Source of the DNA: Valencia hispanica
Taxonomy: Eukaryota; Chordata; Actinopteri; Cyprinodontiformes; Valenciidae
DNA: 64,000 nt
Direction of reading: 5' to 3'
NCBI GenBank assembly: GCA_963556495.2
Contig: OY747712.1
Location: 4,479,634 to 4,543,633 of the forward strand
Of this stretch, positions 47,961 through 61,238 are shown in pieces. The position numbers were made by a program, and so were the translations under genes. How positions within the stretch are numbered: the first letter of the stretch is position 1; each line of letters begins with the position of its first letter. Below the pieces are notes generated by a model that worked only from the letters and a program-made list of their open reading frames with translations, did no database searches and was not told where the DNA came from.

Positions 47961-48880
47961 AGTGTTATGCTACCATAACACCTGGAGGCCATTGGATTTA
48001 CCTGTTGGAAGTCAGGTAGAGTTAAAGAGGCTCTTTGTGTCATTAAACTTGTGTTTGATGTATTGAGGTAACTTTGGGTTGCGCTTAGCTTTAACTTTCT
48101 GTCACCCAGCATTCTGTCCATGATTTATTCTTTCGTTTTGTGATTCTTTCTTGTATTCTCCACCTTGGTACATTCATGACTTTTCCCTGAGCTCCTCGCT
48201 TTAGTTCCTCACCCAGCTGAACTACAGCCTCTTGCTCTGCCTCCACAGATTCTCATGTCCCCCGATCACCTCCTCAGTAGTTAAAAGCCAGTCGGTTTCT
48301 TTACATCCTGGTCAGATCCTCCCGTTGCCTGTTGTCCTCCATGCTGTGCTCCTGTCACCCCTGCTTGTTTTTCCGTGCTCTCTCTTGTTTTGAATCCTGA
48401 AATCCTCCCTGTCATTAAGAGTCCTGTTAGATGCGTCTGCGTTTGGGTGCTCAACACAACAAAAACACAGCAGTGCCTATTTAATAGTCCATCAGGAGTC
48501 ATTTTCTTGCTTATTAAACTTTTATTGTACGTCTGCCAGATCTATTTTAAGCGTTTTAGGATTAGAATTGAACCCAGAAGAAGCTGAGATTGTGTGTTTG
48601 AAGCACCGCTTTGGTTATCTGTCTGTTCTCTGTCGACACGCCGTGTTATTCATGCCTGAATAATGCATCGGTCAGAACATCCATCGATATGCAATCTGGT
48701 ATTCCTATGTTTGATGGAATACACAATCTGCCTCTGGTTGTGGAGGATCTGGCCTCAGACTGAGGCTGCATCATCAGTTCATGAAGCTGTCATGGATTAA
48801 TGAGTCGGGTCAGTCCTGAATGCTAAACCGCGCAGCTTCCGTTCATTAGTTCATGTGTTGTCTCCCTTTCCTGATGCAGC
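47961..48880. other. No recognised feature
   Basis: 48720-48850 looks unique and may be conserved non-coding DNA. Not proven. Confidence 0.4.
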
Positions 48881-49030
48881 TCAGGTTTTTATTATTTTTC
48901 ATGTATTCTCATTTATTCATTTGTAACCAGGACAGTGCATATTAACAACAGTTAATAACTGTAGAATTAGCCAAAGGCTAGCTTTCATCTGAATTTGGTT
49001 TCCAGCATCAGAAGGCGTGTGGTTTGGTTG
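48881..49030 (-). mobile_element. LINE 3' fragment, same family as 52669-53064
   Basis: ACCAGGACAGTGCATATTAA and AGAATTAGCCAAAGGCTAGC match phrases at 52688 and 52732. Confidence 0.6.
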
Positions 49031-49689
49031 AAGCTGATTAACGAGCGTTTTTATTGCTCGCAATGACGCAGAAACAAACGGTATGAAAAGTTCCTTCTGC
49101 TTTCCGTCTCCTGCTACAGCAAACCAGCTAAATATGAAGCTATCATCATCATCAGCACAAGGAAGGAAGGAAGGAAGCAACATTAATCATCGTTTTGGCT
49201 CCGGTAGTTTCACATATCGGCTAATTTTCGGTGTTTCCGAGCGGATCGTCCTGATCGATGACACAAGCGCTGGGATGGGCGGCGATGGGAGGTTCTGACT
49301 GGACTCCTGTTTGTTTTTAGAGTTTCTGCACCTCCAACCAGTTTTAATTTGGACTCATTTGAGAAAAGGTTTCTCTGAGCTCGATCTGTCTGCTTCCTCA
49401 TCGCGGAGCCAAACCTTCATGCTTGAGTTTCTCTGCACAGAAAAAAACCCAAACGAAACCTTTTTACCAGAAGTAAAAGCTGATATCGGGATGAGTGGTT
49501 CCGCTCTGTTTTTGATTGTTTCTTACAGTCATTTCTGTAAACGTGACCTTCAGATTAAGCTTTCTCAAATCTGTGAGCCGATATTTCTTCTGGTTTTTGT
49601 CATGCTTCAAAGTTTCACATTACTCAGACACATTTTACCATCAGGTAAGGAAAAAAAGCAGTTTTCAAGACATGATTTCATTTGTTAAG
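49031..49689. other. No recognised feature; small GGAA microsatellite
   Basis: GGAAG repeats at 49161-49177. Otherwise nothing recognised. Confidence 0.45.
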
Positions 49690-50535
49690 AGATGAATTGA
49701 TCCGACTCTCCTTAAGGAGGGAGCAGAAGTTGTTAAAAGTTTTCCATCTCCTGAAGCAGCCCCGTACCATGATACTACCTCCACCATGCCTGACTGTTGG
49801 TATTTGCTTCATCTGAATGCTGGTAGTTCCGGCCAGATGTATCAGGACAACCACCTTCCAGAAAAGTCCGCTCCTGTCTCGTCCGTCCACAGAAGAAAGA
49901 TGTGTTTTGGCCTCTGTGTTCCTGTGGGTCAGCAGTGGTTCTGACCTTGGAGCTCTCCCATGGGGGCCATCTTTGCCCCGACCCCGAGTTATTTAGGTAG
50001 ACTGGACACTCCTGGGAGGATTCAACACGGTTCCATGTGTGGATAAAGGTTCTCACTGAGGTTCTCCCAAAGCCTTAGAAATAGCTCTGTAATCCTTTCC
50101 AGTCTGATGGGTGTCAGGAACGTTGCTTTTCATCAGTATTTGAACTTCTTTCTGTTGCTCTTTGAGATCTTTTTTAGCCTTCTTCATGCTCTCAGAGAGG
50201 TTCTATATGTGTGATTTATTTATTGTACGGTTCTGACATCATCAGGCCTGGGTGTGGCTCGTTTAGTAGAACTCAGTCACGATTTTAATAAGAGGGCCAT
50301 TTACTTTTTCACACAAAGCCAGGTTGGTTTGCTTTTTGAAAGTGGAACTTTATCGGCCAGGTTTGTGTCGATAAAGAGGATTCTGATGGCTGTCTTTTAT
50401 CATTTTAAAACTGCTTTTTGTTTGCACTCAATTTATTTTTGTCTATTCAAATCTATTTGATCCGAAACATTTAATTGTGACAAGAAAAACCCAGAAGAAA
50501 ATCTGTAAGAGGGTAAAAACTATTTACATGGATTG
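49690..50535 (-). mobile_element. Decayed Tc1/mariner-type transposon
   Basis: Antisense transposase phrases are ACCATGATACTACCTCCACC, GTCCACAGAAGAAAGATGTG and TTCAACACGGTTCCATGTGT. The terminal part with AGGCCTGGGTGTGGCTCG, TTACTTTTTCACACAAAGCC and ACATTTAATTGTGACAAG resembles a widespread vertebrate mariner-type element. Termini are degraded. Confidence 0.6.
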
Positions 50536-52289
50536 CATGTCTAAGTTAGATTTTTTTTTTTTAGGGTCATTGTACAGTTTCTATCAACTTGTGCAGCTGA
50601 AATAATAAACAATTTTTAGGCCAATAAGGGACAAGATAACTTGCTGAGACGTTTCTGTTCTAAAACGTTGCTTTTGGGTCTGATTGAAGCAGAACTGCAG
50701 GATCTTAGGAAGACATGCAATCAGGATGTAATGGTTCAGTACTGCAATCATGTTATCAGCTACAATTAGGCCCCATTTCTGTAGCTCTTCTCTTTTTTCC
50801 CACCGTAAAGTGGTCTCCGCTACTCTTCATGACCCTTAGCCTCTCACTTTGAGCAAATATATATCATTTACACGCACAGTTTGAATGCCTAGCTGTTGAA
50901 ATGTAATAACATCCTACCAAATATTACTTCCAATTGCTTTTCCACCACCTTTTGGCACATATTGATATTAGAATAATGATGTATTATTGGGGATATTTTC
51001 GTATATAGAACATTACAAAACTAAAAATAAAGTTTTGAACCAAAATAAATGGAAATTGTTCTTCTTCCTCTCGTCCAGCTGCAGTTCTCCAGATTTCTGC
51101 ACAGAAATTCTCCTGTTCTGAGTGTTTGTGTACAGAAGTTGAACTGTGATTAAGTCCAGAAGGCGAAATTAGTTCCCATTCATGCTGGGAAGAAATGCTT
51201 CTAACAGACTGGCATCCCGAAATAACAAAACCGGACTCAAGAACTCAAGAACTCAAGAAACGCATCATTTTATTACTTTAAACCTTTACACTGAATTTAT
51301 AACTTAAGGACTAGAATTTTAATCGACATTATTAACAATTGATGGTTTTGTTTCTTGTCGCTGATCTGAAAATTTAACAAATGCATCTTTCAGCTTTCTC
51401 AGAGCATTTTTTTTTCTTTTCTTTGAAAAGTGTAAGGGTACTTTCACACTTTGAAGATCTTTGTGTACATTATGTAACGGAGTCCGGAGGGAGACCTGCA
51501 GATTACAGAGAGTACTTCATTATGGATGTTCTGCCACCTCTCAGGCTTTTAGACTGAGGCTGTTTTTCTTCTTTTCTGCGTTTTATCTCCAAAAATAACA
51601 GATTATTTTTACAGAACGATCAGTGGAGAAACAGAAGCAAGATAGTTAAGGGCGCACCATCTGTAAGTGCCACGTTGGTTTCACTCCTGGACCACCAGCG
51701 TTGATTTGGCCCAGAACTGTCCACTCAGGTTGCAGTGATGCAAACAGGCATGTGAGATGACCTCTGTCAGGGTTCTGAACTGGGAATAAACTTGGTTCAC
51801 CATGCATCATGCATGGATCTGATGGTGTTTTAGGGCAAATTCTACACATGCAAATGTTTTGTATCATTCATTGAATTTTCTAACTAGCATTAGACCTGTA
51901 ATGTAGGCTCGGCTATGATTAGCTAGGCTATACATGGCCATAAATACAAGATGATTTTTGATAGAGCAAATCAGACCAGATCATAGAAAACAGCTGATGT
52001 CGCCAAGAAATCAACGCTTCCTGTGAAGTACATTTATGTGCAGTTCATTATTCAGGCGAACACCCAGGTTACCTATAAGGGTTTACAATCTGAAGGTCCA
52101 CTCCCTGGATGCCGCCGTTACTGCTATAGTTTGTGTATGGAAGAGCACCTATTGCTCTTAGTTTTCCCTGCAGTTATCTGGAGATGGTTCCTCACATATT
52201 CCTGTCTCTACTGTGGTGAGGTCAAATCTGGTCGAATCTTTAAAAAGCTTCTGGAAATGCCAGTTTGAGGAGCAGATCAACGGGTCAGC
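50536..52289. other. No recognised feature
   Basis: Direct AAGAACTC repeats lie at 51238-51258. A GGGTACTTTCACACTTTGAA motif at 51436 resembles a MITE end without a partner. Confidence 0.4.
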
Positions 52290-53540
52290 ATTGTGTCAAT
52301 AGACAACTTTTTATCTGAACAGTCAGAACTAACATGTGGGGTGCCCCAGGGCTCCATCCTTGGTCCCCTCCTGTTTAACATCTACATGCTTCCGCTAAAC
52401 CGGATTATAACAACCAATAATATTAGCTACCATGAATATGCAGATGATACTCAGCTTCATTATGATGTCACCAGGTGACTTTGAACCCATCCAAACCCTA
52501 AGTAAATGCATCGAGCAAATCAATGGATGGATGTGTCATAACTTTCTCCAGCTGAACAGAAACAAATTATTTTTGGACCTCAAGAGGAACGATCAAGAGT
52601 CATGACACAGCTTCAGTTAATACAGCCAGAAACTGCTGATCAGGCCTGAAATCTAGGTGTAGTAGTAGTTTATATATTTGGTATTACCAGGACGGTGCAT
52701 ATTCACAACACATTAACTGTAACATGCCAGAGTTAGCCAAAGGCAAATTTTCATCCGTAGTCCTGGCAGCCAGATGTACTTTGGCATCCTAAAAAGACCC
52801 ATTAAAATAACTTACAAGTATATAACATTGTATAAATGGAATACACATCCACACATACATCCACATATACACCTCCACACACATACAGATAAAAGTAGAA
52901 TAAAAATCACAAATGGCATACTAAAATCATTATACACACCAAATGACACTGTCATGATGACAAGTTTGATTTTAAATAATCCATCGTCTTAAGGTGCCGC
53001 GGAAAATGTGAAACGTATTAATATCTCTTATTGTTTTTGGAATTGTATTCCATTCCCTAGCGGGAGGTAATGGACTCCTTACACTGGCTCCCTGTAGCTC
53101 TGAGAATAGACTTCTAAATGCTTTTACTAGTTTATAAATCATTGAATGGCTTAGCGTCACTATACCAACCCCCCCAGAACACTCAGGTCCTCTAATTCCA
53201 GTCTACTCAACATCCCTAGAATCAGAACCAAACATGGAGAAGCAGCTTTCAGTTTCTATGCTCCTCTAATCTGGAACAAACTTACAGAAAACTGCAAAGC
53301 TGCTGAAACACTGAGTTCTTTTAAATCAGTGCTAAAAACTGAGTAAGCGATTAATAATAGCTGGAATGTCATAACAGTAGTATGTTTTAATGTTCTTTAT
53401 ACTTTATATTTCTGACATTGTGTTTTCAGATTTTATTCTTTTCTTGCTGCTTTTATTCCCTACCCTAATCACCCAAACGCACGTTGAATTGCTTTGTTGC
53501 TGATAGTGTGCTGTACAAATAAACGTCCCTTGCCATGTTT
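52290..53540 (+). mobile_element. L2-type LINE with nested opposite LINE
   Basis: First part (52290-52668): [20 protein letters not shown] and [14 protein letters not shown] motifs with both catalytic aspartates of YADD, then [23 protein letters not shown] sequence. Last part (53065-53540): LHWLPVALRIDF-type and SFYAPLIWNKLTENC-type C-terminus with tail TACAAATAAACGTCCCTTGC. A minus-strand LINE fragment separates them. Confidence 0.82.
52669..53064 (-). mobile_element. LINE 3' fragment nested in L2 copy
   Basis: On the minus strand REWNTIPKTIRDINTFHIFR GTLRRWI is the end of a LINE ORF2, followed by a 3'UTR with GTGCATATTCACAACACATT in antisense. Opposite in direction to the host LINE. Confidence 0.68.
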
Positions 53541-54760
53541 CTGAAATGCTGTGTGGTGATCCACTGAACTGATCTTAGACCCTCTGGTGTGGGGGGAGGA
53601 TGATGGTGTCACCCATCCAGAACTGTTTTGGTTTGTCACACACATAGTTTAACATCATTAAAAGCTTTGTTTTGTTCTGTCTCTTTTTCAGTAATGTCTG
53701 AAAAGTTTCATATATTTCATATTTTGTCTTTTATCTCAGCGATTGTTTTCTCTGAAGTTCGCGTGGATGTTGCTGTTTGAAGAGTGCCTGAATAATTTAG
53801 GTGTGTTTGTTTAAAAGTTCCTCCCTGGTTCTCGGCTTTTAATTAAGCCTCATAAATAAAAATCTGGCCCTTCCTAGTGACGAACGGGACCGCCGGCTCG
53901 CTGAAGAGTCAGAGAAACCCCCAAATAAAAGGCTCTACCGGTCATATGAGTCTCCTCATCGACGTCAGTTCACTTCCTCTCAGCATTGATCTCCTGCAGC
54001 CCGGAAAGAATTATTTTATTAGTTTTGCACAAACCAATTAGCTGCAGCATTAACGGGTGACAGACACTTTTAATTGTCTTTCATGAGGTAATAAAGGCTG
54101 TTTGTCAGCCGGCTGGAGGTGAACTTTCTAAATTTGTGGAGGCTCTCGGAGCTTAATTAAAGCTGGAGGATAAGGAGCTCCATAAACTCAGGATGGAGGG
54201 AAGGAGGCTGTAAAGAGCCGTCTGTGGAGGGGTTTGTTTACAGTCTTGATGAAACAGAAAATTAGACCAGAAATAATGGCTAGAGAGTCAGTTATTTTAG
54301 GTTAATACGCAGAGATAATATTCAGCCTGATATCATGGGTTTGGTTGCAGCTTCTCAGAGGAAGAGATGTTTAACCTGGTTCTTCCTGCAGAACTTCACT
54401 CTGGTGTTGGTTCCTTTCTTTGCTGCTCACCTTGTCGCAAGCTCAGCGTCCATCGTTTTTAATCAACAAAACATGCTCCTGTTTTTCACCATGTGAAAAA
54501 TGTTCACATGTTTGTGCGAGAAACTGTGAATGCTTGGAGAAAAAACGGGTTGGTTGAGATCTGACCCCCGTGAGTCTGAGGCTAGCCTCCGTAAGGGGAT
54601 CTTGTAGCCTCCAGGTCCTCGGGTCTCTCACTCACTGCTGCTTTGTTGCCCTGCAGCATTGACCCCCAACACCCCCCCACCCCCCCAAACTTCAAACAGG
54701 AGATGTCTTAGATCAAGGAAACCTCCAACATGGAGACATTGATGCTGCCTGACCACAGGT
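53541..54760. other. No mobile element recognised; possible conserved non-coding DNA
   Basis: 53990-54190 contains several TAATTA-like homeodomain core sites (CAATTAG, TTAATTG, TTAATTAAAG) and a CAGCCGGCTGG palindrome in single-copy-looking sequence. Poly-C interruptions lie at 54670-54685. Confidence 0.35.
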
Positions 54761-54970
54761 GCACTGCAAAAACGATTTTCAAGAAAGTAAAAATCCCTTG
54801 TTTGTGGACATTTCTTCGTATTTTTTAAATATATTGTCTTATTTCAAGAAATATTTTCAAGAAAATATTCACTTGTTCCATTGGCAGAGTTGTTTTTAGC
54901 TTATTACAAACAAAAATATCTTGTATAATTTATTTTTAACTTGTTTCTGAAGTAGCTTTTTTTCCAGTGC
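54761..54970. mobile_element. hAT-type MITE
   Basis: Starts CACTGCAAAAACGATTTTCA and ends GCTTTTTTTCCAGTG, with TTCAAGAAA motifs, as in a very common fish MITE with CACTGCAAAA ends. Flanking 8-mers do not match. Confidence 0.62.
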
Positions 54971-55064
54971 ATCTTCATTGTATTTATCTAAACTAATAAT
55001 CTTCACACGTCGGCCATCTTCTTTTTTTAAGCCTTCAGTCACAAAATCCACATCGTAGGACTTA

Positions 55065-55130
55065 CACTGGAAAAAAGGCTCCTCAAGAAACAAGTTAAAA
55101 ATAAATTATACAAGATATTTCTGCTTGTAA
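55065..55130. mobile_element. Partial inverted copy of the 54761-54970 MITE
   Basis: CACTGGAAAAAAGGCTCCTC then AACAAGTTAAAAATAAATTA mirrors 54915-54970 in reverse. The two arms could form a hairpin around 95 bp. Confidence 0.65.
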
Positions 55131-57269
55131 TTGGTTAGCAAGACCCAGCTTTTATTTTGATAGTCCACTTCCACTTATAAGCAGATGAATTAGCATATTA
55201 GCAAAATATTTAGTTTATCGTTAACCAATGAAATATTTAGCTCCAATCATTTGATTTAACTAAATATTCAGTTTGAAACTGTGGCATTTATAAATGAATA
55301 AATAAAATGGTCAAAAATATGACTTTGTAAAATGAACACCCATTTATTTATCTTATAACTCAAATTATAGCTGTTAACTTTTGACTGTGTAACTTTACAA
55401 ACGGCACCCCATACAGGAAACAAGAAATAACCACGAAGCAAAACACAAAGGAGTGAACTAATATGGCAATAATACTTCAATGTGGCAAGACCTTTCTATC
55501 AATAATAACCATCAGAAAACTCAAACACCCAAGAACCATGGGAAAAAAACTGCTTTTTGCGTTAATTACTTATACCCATCTAGCCGATGTTAGATTTTCT
55601 TGACAATTAACTATTTGACTTATTTTGGCAGCAAAAATGTTTATCATTAAACATTTTTAAAAAATGTCACAAAATGACAACTTTAATCTTGGAAATTCAG
55701 AAACTTTTAGATGAAAAATGTTCTGGAAGCTGCAGCTGTAAACACCCACAGTAAATCAAATAGATTTGCCTAAAGAAATGATTGTTTTTTTTGGGAGTGA
55801 TGCGGTGAATGTGTTCTGTATCCCAGGATGATTTAGACCGCCATCTTCAGCGAGCTGCCATGAGTCAGACTGTCTAACCTCAGGTTTTCCTTCTGGAAGC
55901 TTCACCTTCTGAATGCTGTTCGTTAAAAGTTTCTTCCTGAACATCCGAGATCTCATCCCAGCACGGATCAGAAGATCCCGTCTCGTTGAATCCGGGATCG
56001 GAGTCCCTGTATGTCGGCGACGAAGGAGAATCCCGCCTCCACGCTGCCGTCGTTGGAGCAGAAGCACGGGGAGGACTCTCTGACGCTGATTTATGCTCAC
56101 ATTAAAAACCCGCCTCATCTTCGTCGCCGTGTGGGAGTGAAAGAACAATGAATATTTGGTGACAACCTCCTCCGTTCTCACCTCGCAAATGATTCCGGTG
56201 ACATTGCTGTTAATGCGCGCGCCGTCCGTTCTTCATGCCTCTGCAGATCAGCGGCCAGACTGCAGTTTAATGAAGAAAACGAGACCGCAGAGGGTTCATC
56301 CGTCAGATTTAAGGCATGCTCCATTCATATGGCGGTTTCCCTCTTTTAATCGGAGCCTGCTAAAACAAATACAGAAAACTGTGAATGTCAGAGCGAGTGT
56401 GTTTTCATCCTGAGAAGGACCAGAATCACTTGATATGTGGAGTGGAGCTGCAGCAGGAGAGCCGTTTGTCTTGGTAGCACTAAGGCAGACGATCCAGCTG
56501 TCACCACTCAGTCTATTGGATGAAGCTAACAGAGGAGGAGGATGAAACTAAAAGAGCCCCAGTCGAAGCTCAGATGATGGAAGACTGATAAATATCTGCT
56601 GATGTTCCTGTTGGCATCATGTTTACGTTCAGAAGGTCACACATTGCTCCTGGCTCCACAGAGACGTACTGTTTATGCAAACTGTTCAGCATTGATATGC
56701 TGTGAGCTTTCTATTATAGATTAAGCCACACGACTGCTGCTTGCTTGGTGCAAACCTCGGCTAAGGTTCAGAGCAGAGGATGACACAGGAATGGATTTTC
56801 TTTGCTTTCCCATATCAGTGCCGTTGAAAAAAAAAAAAAAAGTATTCCCAATCCCAGAAAGCAAAGAAAAATAAACCTCCAATCCGGATAAAATCCCTGC
56901 TGGTGTTTTTACAATCGAGATTTCTACTTCTATTAGCATGAAAACTGCAAAAATAACGTTTTCATTACCTTGAGGTAGGAGTAAACTTGATTAGTTCGTT
57001 ACAGGTCTGGCAGACGGCGTATGGCGTTTCAACTCTGTCACTGACAACTCTCAGAAAATTGTGTCAAACTTCAGACTTCCCTGGCGCCGTTTTCCAGGTG
57101 ATGCGGCCATCTTTATCCGTCTAACTCATCTCTCTTTCCCTTCCAGTGTTGTCAACTCTTCAGCATGGAAAGTAGCTATTGGCTGACCCAATTCTTTAAC
57201 CATTGATGGCAGTGTGATTATAAGGTTTTACTCTTCGAGTTTCCTTTTGAGTTGTCATATGTTTTCTTT
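55131..57269. other. No recognised feature
   Basis: An open minus-strand stretch at 56181-55756 has no recognisable domain. An A run lies near 56826. Confidence 0.4.
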
Positions 57270-57560
57270 ATTTTTTATTCAAATTCAATTCAAATTCAAA
57301 ATTACTTTATTAATCCCAAAGGGAAATTAAATGTTGTTGTAACTCATTATGCAAGTTCCTTCAAAGATTTGTTGTAGATGCTGATGGCTGTGGGTAGGGA
57401 TGATCTCCTGTAGCAGTCTGCAGATCTGAAGAAGCCTCTGACTGAAGACGCTCTGTAGTTGTATGACAGTCTGATGTAGAGGATGCTCTGGATCTATGGC
57501 GTCTTCTTTTCAACTCATCAGGGTTTTGTGGCTGTAGTTGAGGTATTATTTGAGGTTTTG
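57270..57560 (-). mobile_element. LINE 3' fragment
   Basis: On the minus strand RASSVRGFFRSADCYRRSSL PTAISIYNKSLKELA is a LINE ORF2 C-terminus. The 3' end reads TTTCCCTTTGGGATTAATAA AG and AATTGAATTTGAAT repeats. Confidence 0.68.
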
Positions 57561-57818
57561 TGATGTTAATCAGCTGCTGCCAGTTGTAAACCACCTTGTT
57601 GCCATGGTTATGCATCATAACAAATGTCCAAAAATAAAAAGTATCAGCAAAAATCCTTTCAGCTGCACAGCATTCAAAACCAGAGAGAACAGTTGTCCAC
57701 AAAAACAATGTTTCTACCAGAAATGGAAGAATTAAAAGTTTTAAAAAAGAAAAAAAATATGAACCAAAGTAACAGAGCTACTCCAACATGCTGCCACCTT
57801 GAGCGGCGCAATTCCGGA

Positions 57819-57845
57819 ATATATATATATATATATATATTATAT
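57819..57845. repeat. (AT)n microsatellite
   Basis: About thirteen units with one TT interruption. Confidence 0.9.
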
Positions 57846-58036
57846 CACTAATTGTAGCAATAAAAATCAGCCTTACAATACAGACGGTAGGCCTGAGTGA
57901 CATCTCCCATAAACGGCTTCAACCAGCCTTTTAATTCAGGGTTTGGTTCAGACTGAGACATGATGACTGTTTCATGTCTGTCTGTCACAGAGAGGCCGTG
58001 GACGAGGTCACTGATTAGTGAAATTGGTGATTTATT

Positions 58037-58690
58037 TTAGGCCAGGCAATTTTATTTGTATAGCAACACTTTCAACAAGGTGATTCAAGGTGCTTTACAT
58101 GATTAGAGGACAAAATTAAAATAGCAGTAAAAAAAACAGACAAAACATATAAAGTAAAAGCAGCAGTAAAGCAAGAAGCACACATAAAACATGATACATG
58201 AACACATAACTCAAATGCAGCTCTAAACAGAAACGTTTTTAGTCGTGGTTTAAAAGATCTCAGTGTTTCAGCAGCTTTGCAGTTTTCTGTAAATTTGTTC
58301 CAGATTAGAGGAGCATAGAAACTGAAAGCTGCTTCTCCATGTTTGGTTCTGATTCTAGGGATGTTGAGTCGACTGGAATTAGAGGACCTGAGTGGTCTGG
58401 GGGGGGGGGGGGGGGGATGGGTTGCTATAGTAACAGTAGATCTTCAACATACTTTGGTGCTAAGCCATGTAATGATTTATAATCTAGTAAAAGTATTTAG
58501 AAGTCTATTCTCTGAGCTACAGGGAGCCAGTGTAAGGACTTTAGAACTGGGGTGATGTGCTCTACTTTCCTGGTTCTAGTGAGGAACACGAGCAGCAGCG
58601 TTCTGGATCAGCTGCAGCTCTCTGATTGACTTTTTAGGCAGACCTGTGAAGACACTGTTGCAGTGATCAATCCCACTATTTAGCCATTAT
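58037..58690 (-). mobile_element. L2-type LINE 3' fragment
   Basis: Reverse orientation of the 24688-25158 family: antisense tail GGCAATTTTATTTGTATAGC, then CAGTGTTTCAGCAGCTTTGC, CTTCTCCATGTTTGGTTCTG and ACAGGGAGCCAGTGTAAGGA. An 18-base G run is at 58399-58416. Confidence 0.85.
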
Positions 58691-60341
58691 TGCTCCTGTT
58701 TTGTCCCAACAATGTGATCATAAACAACGTAACGGGAATCCCGCAGGAATCACTTGATCCACATGAATCCCCCAAACAATAGCCAGCGTGTAGTTCAGAG
58801 TGAGCCTATGCTGATTCAGCGTACAGTTAAGCCAGTGTTTTGTTTTATTTTGTCTGAAGGTTGGGATGTGCCTGGATATTTGTTTGAATGAGTGAGTGAG
58901 GGATGAACACAGATGTTTTGTTTTGAAGCCACTGTCAAAAAATAAAAACTCATGTTTGTTACAAGTTTGAGAAGCACTTTGAGATTTATTTGTTCTGTGT
59001 TAGCAAAACTAGTACTCTGTTTACTTTTGTGATCTCATAAGTTTAGATGTACTAATTTCTTTTTGAATCTTCTAAGTTGGCACTTTAAAGTTATATTTCC
59101 ATACTCAGAAACTTGAGATGTGTTCAAATTTTTTTTTTTGAAGCTGATAAGTGGGTTCTCATTTGAGTACTCATCACTTATAAAATATTTAGTTTTAGGT
59201 TATTGATACATTAGAGATTAAGAGTTTACATTTTCCTTTGTAAGCAATCTGAAGACACTTTTTGGCTGCCTTACTGTCAAAGTTGCTTTTAAGTAATGTT
59301 CAAATGTGAAAGGTAAGCAAAAATAAACATTTTTGTCAAAAGATTGCCTCTGTGTGTGTTAACAATTTTAGAATCACTTGGTTGAACCTTGTAAAGCTGA
59401 GTATTCTTAAACATCATCAGCTTTCCTTACAGTAATAGATCCATTTCTCATAGCCCTTTGTAGCTTATAGAGGATAGTAGTTGATCCTGGAATTCACCCT
59501 CAACTTTGTAACTTAGAGTATTGATTGTGAATAAAGTTCGATTTGAATCGATTCTGAATCGAATCGTGAGTTGTTGTAAGATTCACATCTCTAACGCTGA
59601 TGTAGAAACGCAGAAATAGGCTGAGAGTAAAAAGAACAGCCTCTCTGCAGACTCCTGAATGTTTTGCACAGAAAAAAAAAACCCCTCTCCAGTCTGAACC
59701 CAGTTTGACCAGTGATGGACATGGAGCTGGCAGGTCTAGAGCAGGAACCAGAGGCCTTGACGAGAATGATGGAGATCATCACTTCTGAGCGGATCAGTGG
59801 ACACAGAAGGTGCCTTGGTGAAGCATTAGACAGCATTACTTGTGCTTCATGGGGCTCACATTGTGGGTTTAACAGAAGCTTGGTGGTTTTGTTGCTTACC
59901 CAGCATGTGGGACCCACTGGTTTCACTGGAACGTCTCTGGGACCTGCATGGATGGCACATGGATGCTATGACCATGCTGCCTTATGCAGACCTAAACTGT
60001 GACCCCCGTCAAACCCGGCTCAGGTTCTAGTTGGGCTTTCTGAATCTAAATCATAGCTCTCAGTCTGTTTGAGCATGAAGACTGTCTGGGTCCGCCTGAA
60101 CCGCCTTGCCACAGTGGTCTACCGGGTCCCTCTGGTCGGCTCCATGTCGGCCCAGATTCAGGGAGCTTGAGAGGAAGGTGGCAAACAAAAGGGAATCTTT
60201 TTGTTCTCATGTATTTCCTGCTTCTCTTTAAGTTAGGCAGTAGAACAGCTACTCATTGCTCTCTAAGGTAAACGGCGTCTGATTAGATCTGCTTGGGCCA
60301 GGTCTGTATGTGGGCCAAGTTGAATCCAGAATTCAGGACAT
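58691..60341. other. No firm feature; possible transposon end
   Basis: 59535-59600 (TTTGAATCGATTCTGAATCG AATCGTGAG) resembles the terminus of a fish DNA transposon, but no partner end was found. The remainder is unassigned. Confidence 0.35.
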
Positions 60342-60349
60342 ATTGAAAC

Positions 60350-61238
60350 TAGTGCTGTCATGAGATAAAACAAAACATTGAGATTAATTAATCATGATCT
60401 GTAATTAATTAATGTAATCAATATATTTTTTTCTCACTTCTTAATTGCAGGGATAAGGCCTCATCTTGAGGTATTTCCTTTAAAATTCATTACATTATTG
60501 TGGTAGAACAAAAGTTTGATACATGTAATTTATGAAGTCATTTATTGTATTTAACAGACTTGAACAGATGCAGTCCCAGCCATTTACATTCTGCTGTTTT
60601 TGTGACTATAGTCCCAAGTGGCGCCTGCAACCTTCTGCTTCGAGCATGCGTGATTCATCAGCGTTCTGGACGGAGTGGGGTAAATATCTTATCTGAGTCC
60701 AACTGTATTACGGGTTAAAACAACACGTAATATACGCAATATTTTTGATGCCGATGGCTTGCCATACCGGTGGACCTGGGCGGCCGGGTGTAGTTGCAGG
60801 ATGCGGTGAGACGGGAGAGCGCCCCGCTCGACATTACATGCTTCACCCTAAACTTTCCATTGACCCCCTAAAAAGCTGCTAGATTTGCCGCTAGTTGGTT
60901 GTTTTTTTTAGAAAGAATCGCTAGAGGTGTCTAAAAACTTGGCAAATATAGCAAAGTTGGCAACACCTTCTACAACTCACCTCGCCCTCCCCACCACGAT
61001 GAAAGCCAGTCATCTCATTATGAGTTTACAGCCAATCGATGTCCACTTTAGGGTGTGGTTAACCCCGAACAACTCAAACACAAGAAGCCCAGTGAATAAA
61101 ACTGGTTTTATTTAAAGGCAACTCGCATGCAGGAACTGTAAAATTAATGATAAAAAATTAGATTAACGCAAATAAAAAACATAGCGCACTAAATTTTAAT
61201 TAATTAATCTCAATTAACGCGATAATTTGACAACCCTA
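60350..61238. mobile_element. Non-autonomous hAT element, 889 bp
   Basis: Termini TAGTGCTGTCA and the complement TAGGGTTGTCA match at 9 of 11, with subterminal GAGATTAATTAAT on both sides. An exact 8-bp duplication ATTGAAAC flanks it (60342-60349 and 61239-61246), the hAT hallmark. The 62-codon frame inside is not a transposase. Confidence 0.92.

Noticed and set aside
54896..55093. 65-codon minus-strand frame
   Set aside because: It spans two inverted MITE arms, so both ends are repeat sequence.
55756..56181. 141-codon minus-strand frame with arginine-rich middle
   Set aside because: No recognised family. The stretch may be conserved but coding is not supported.
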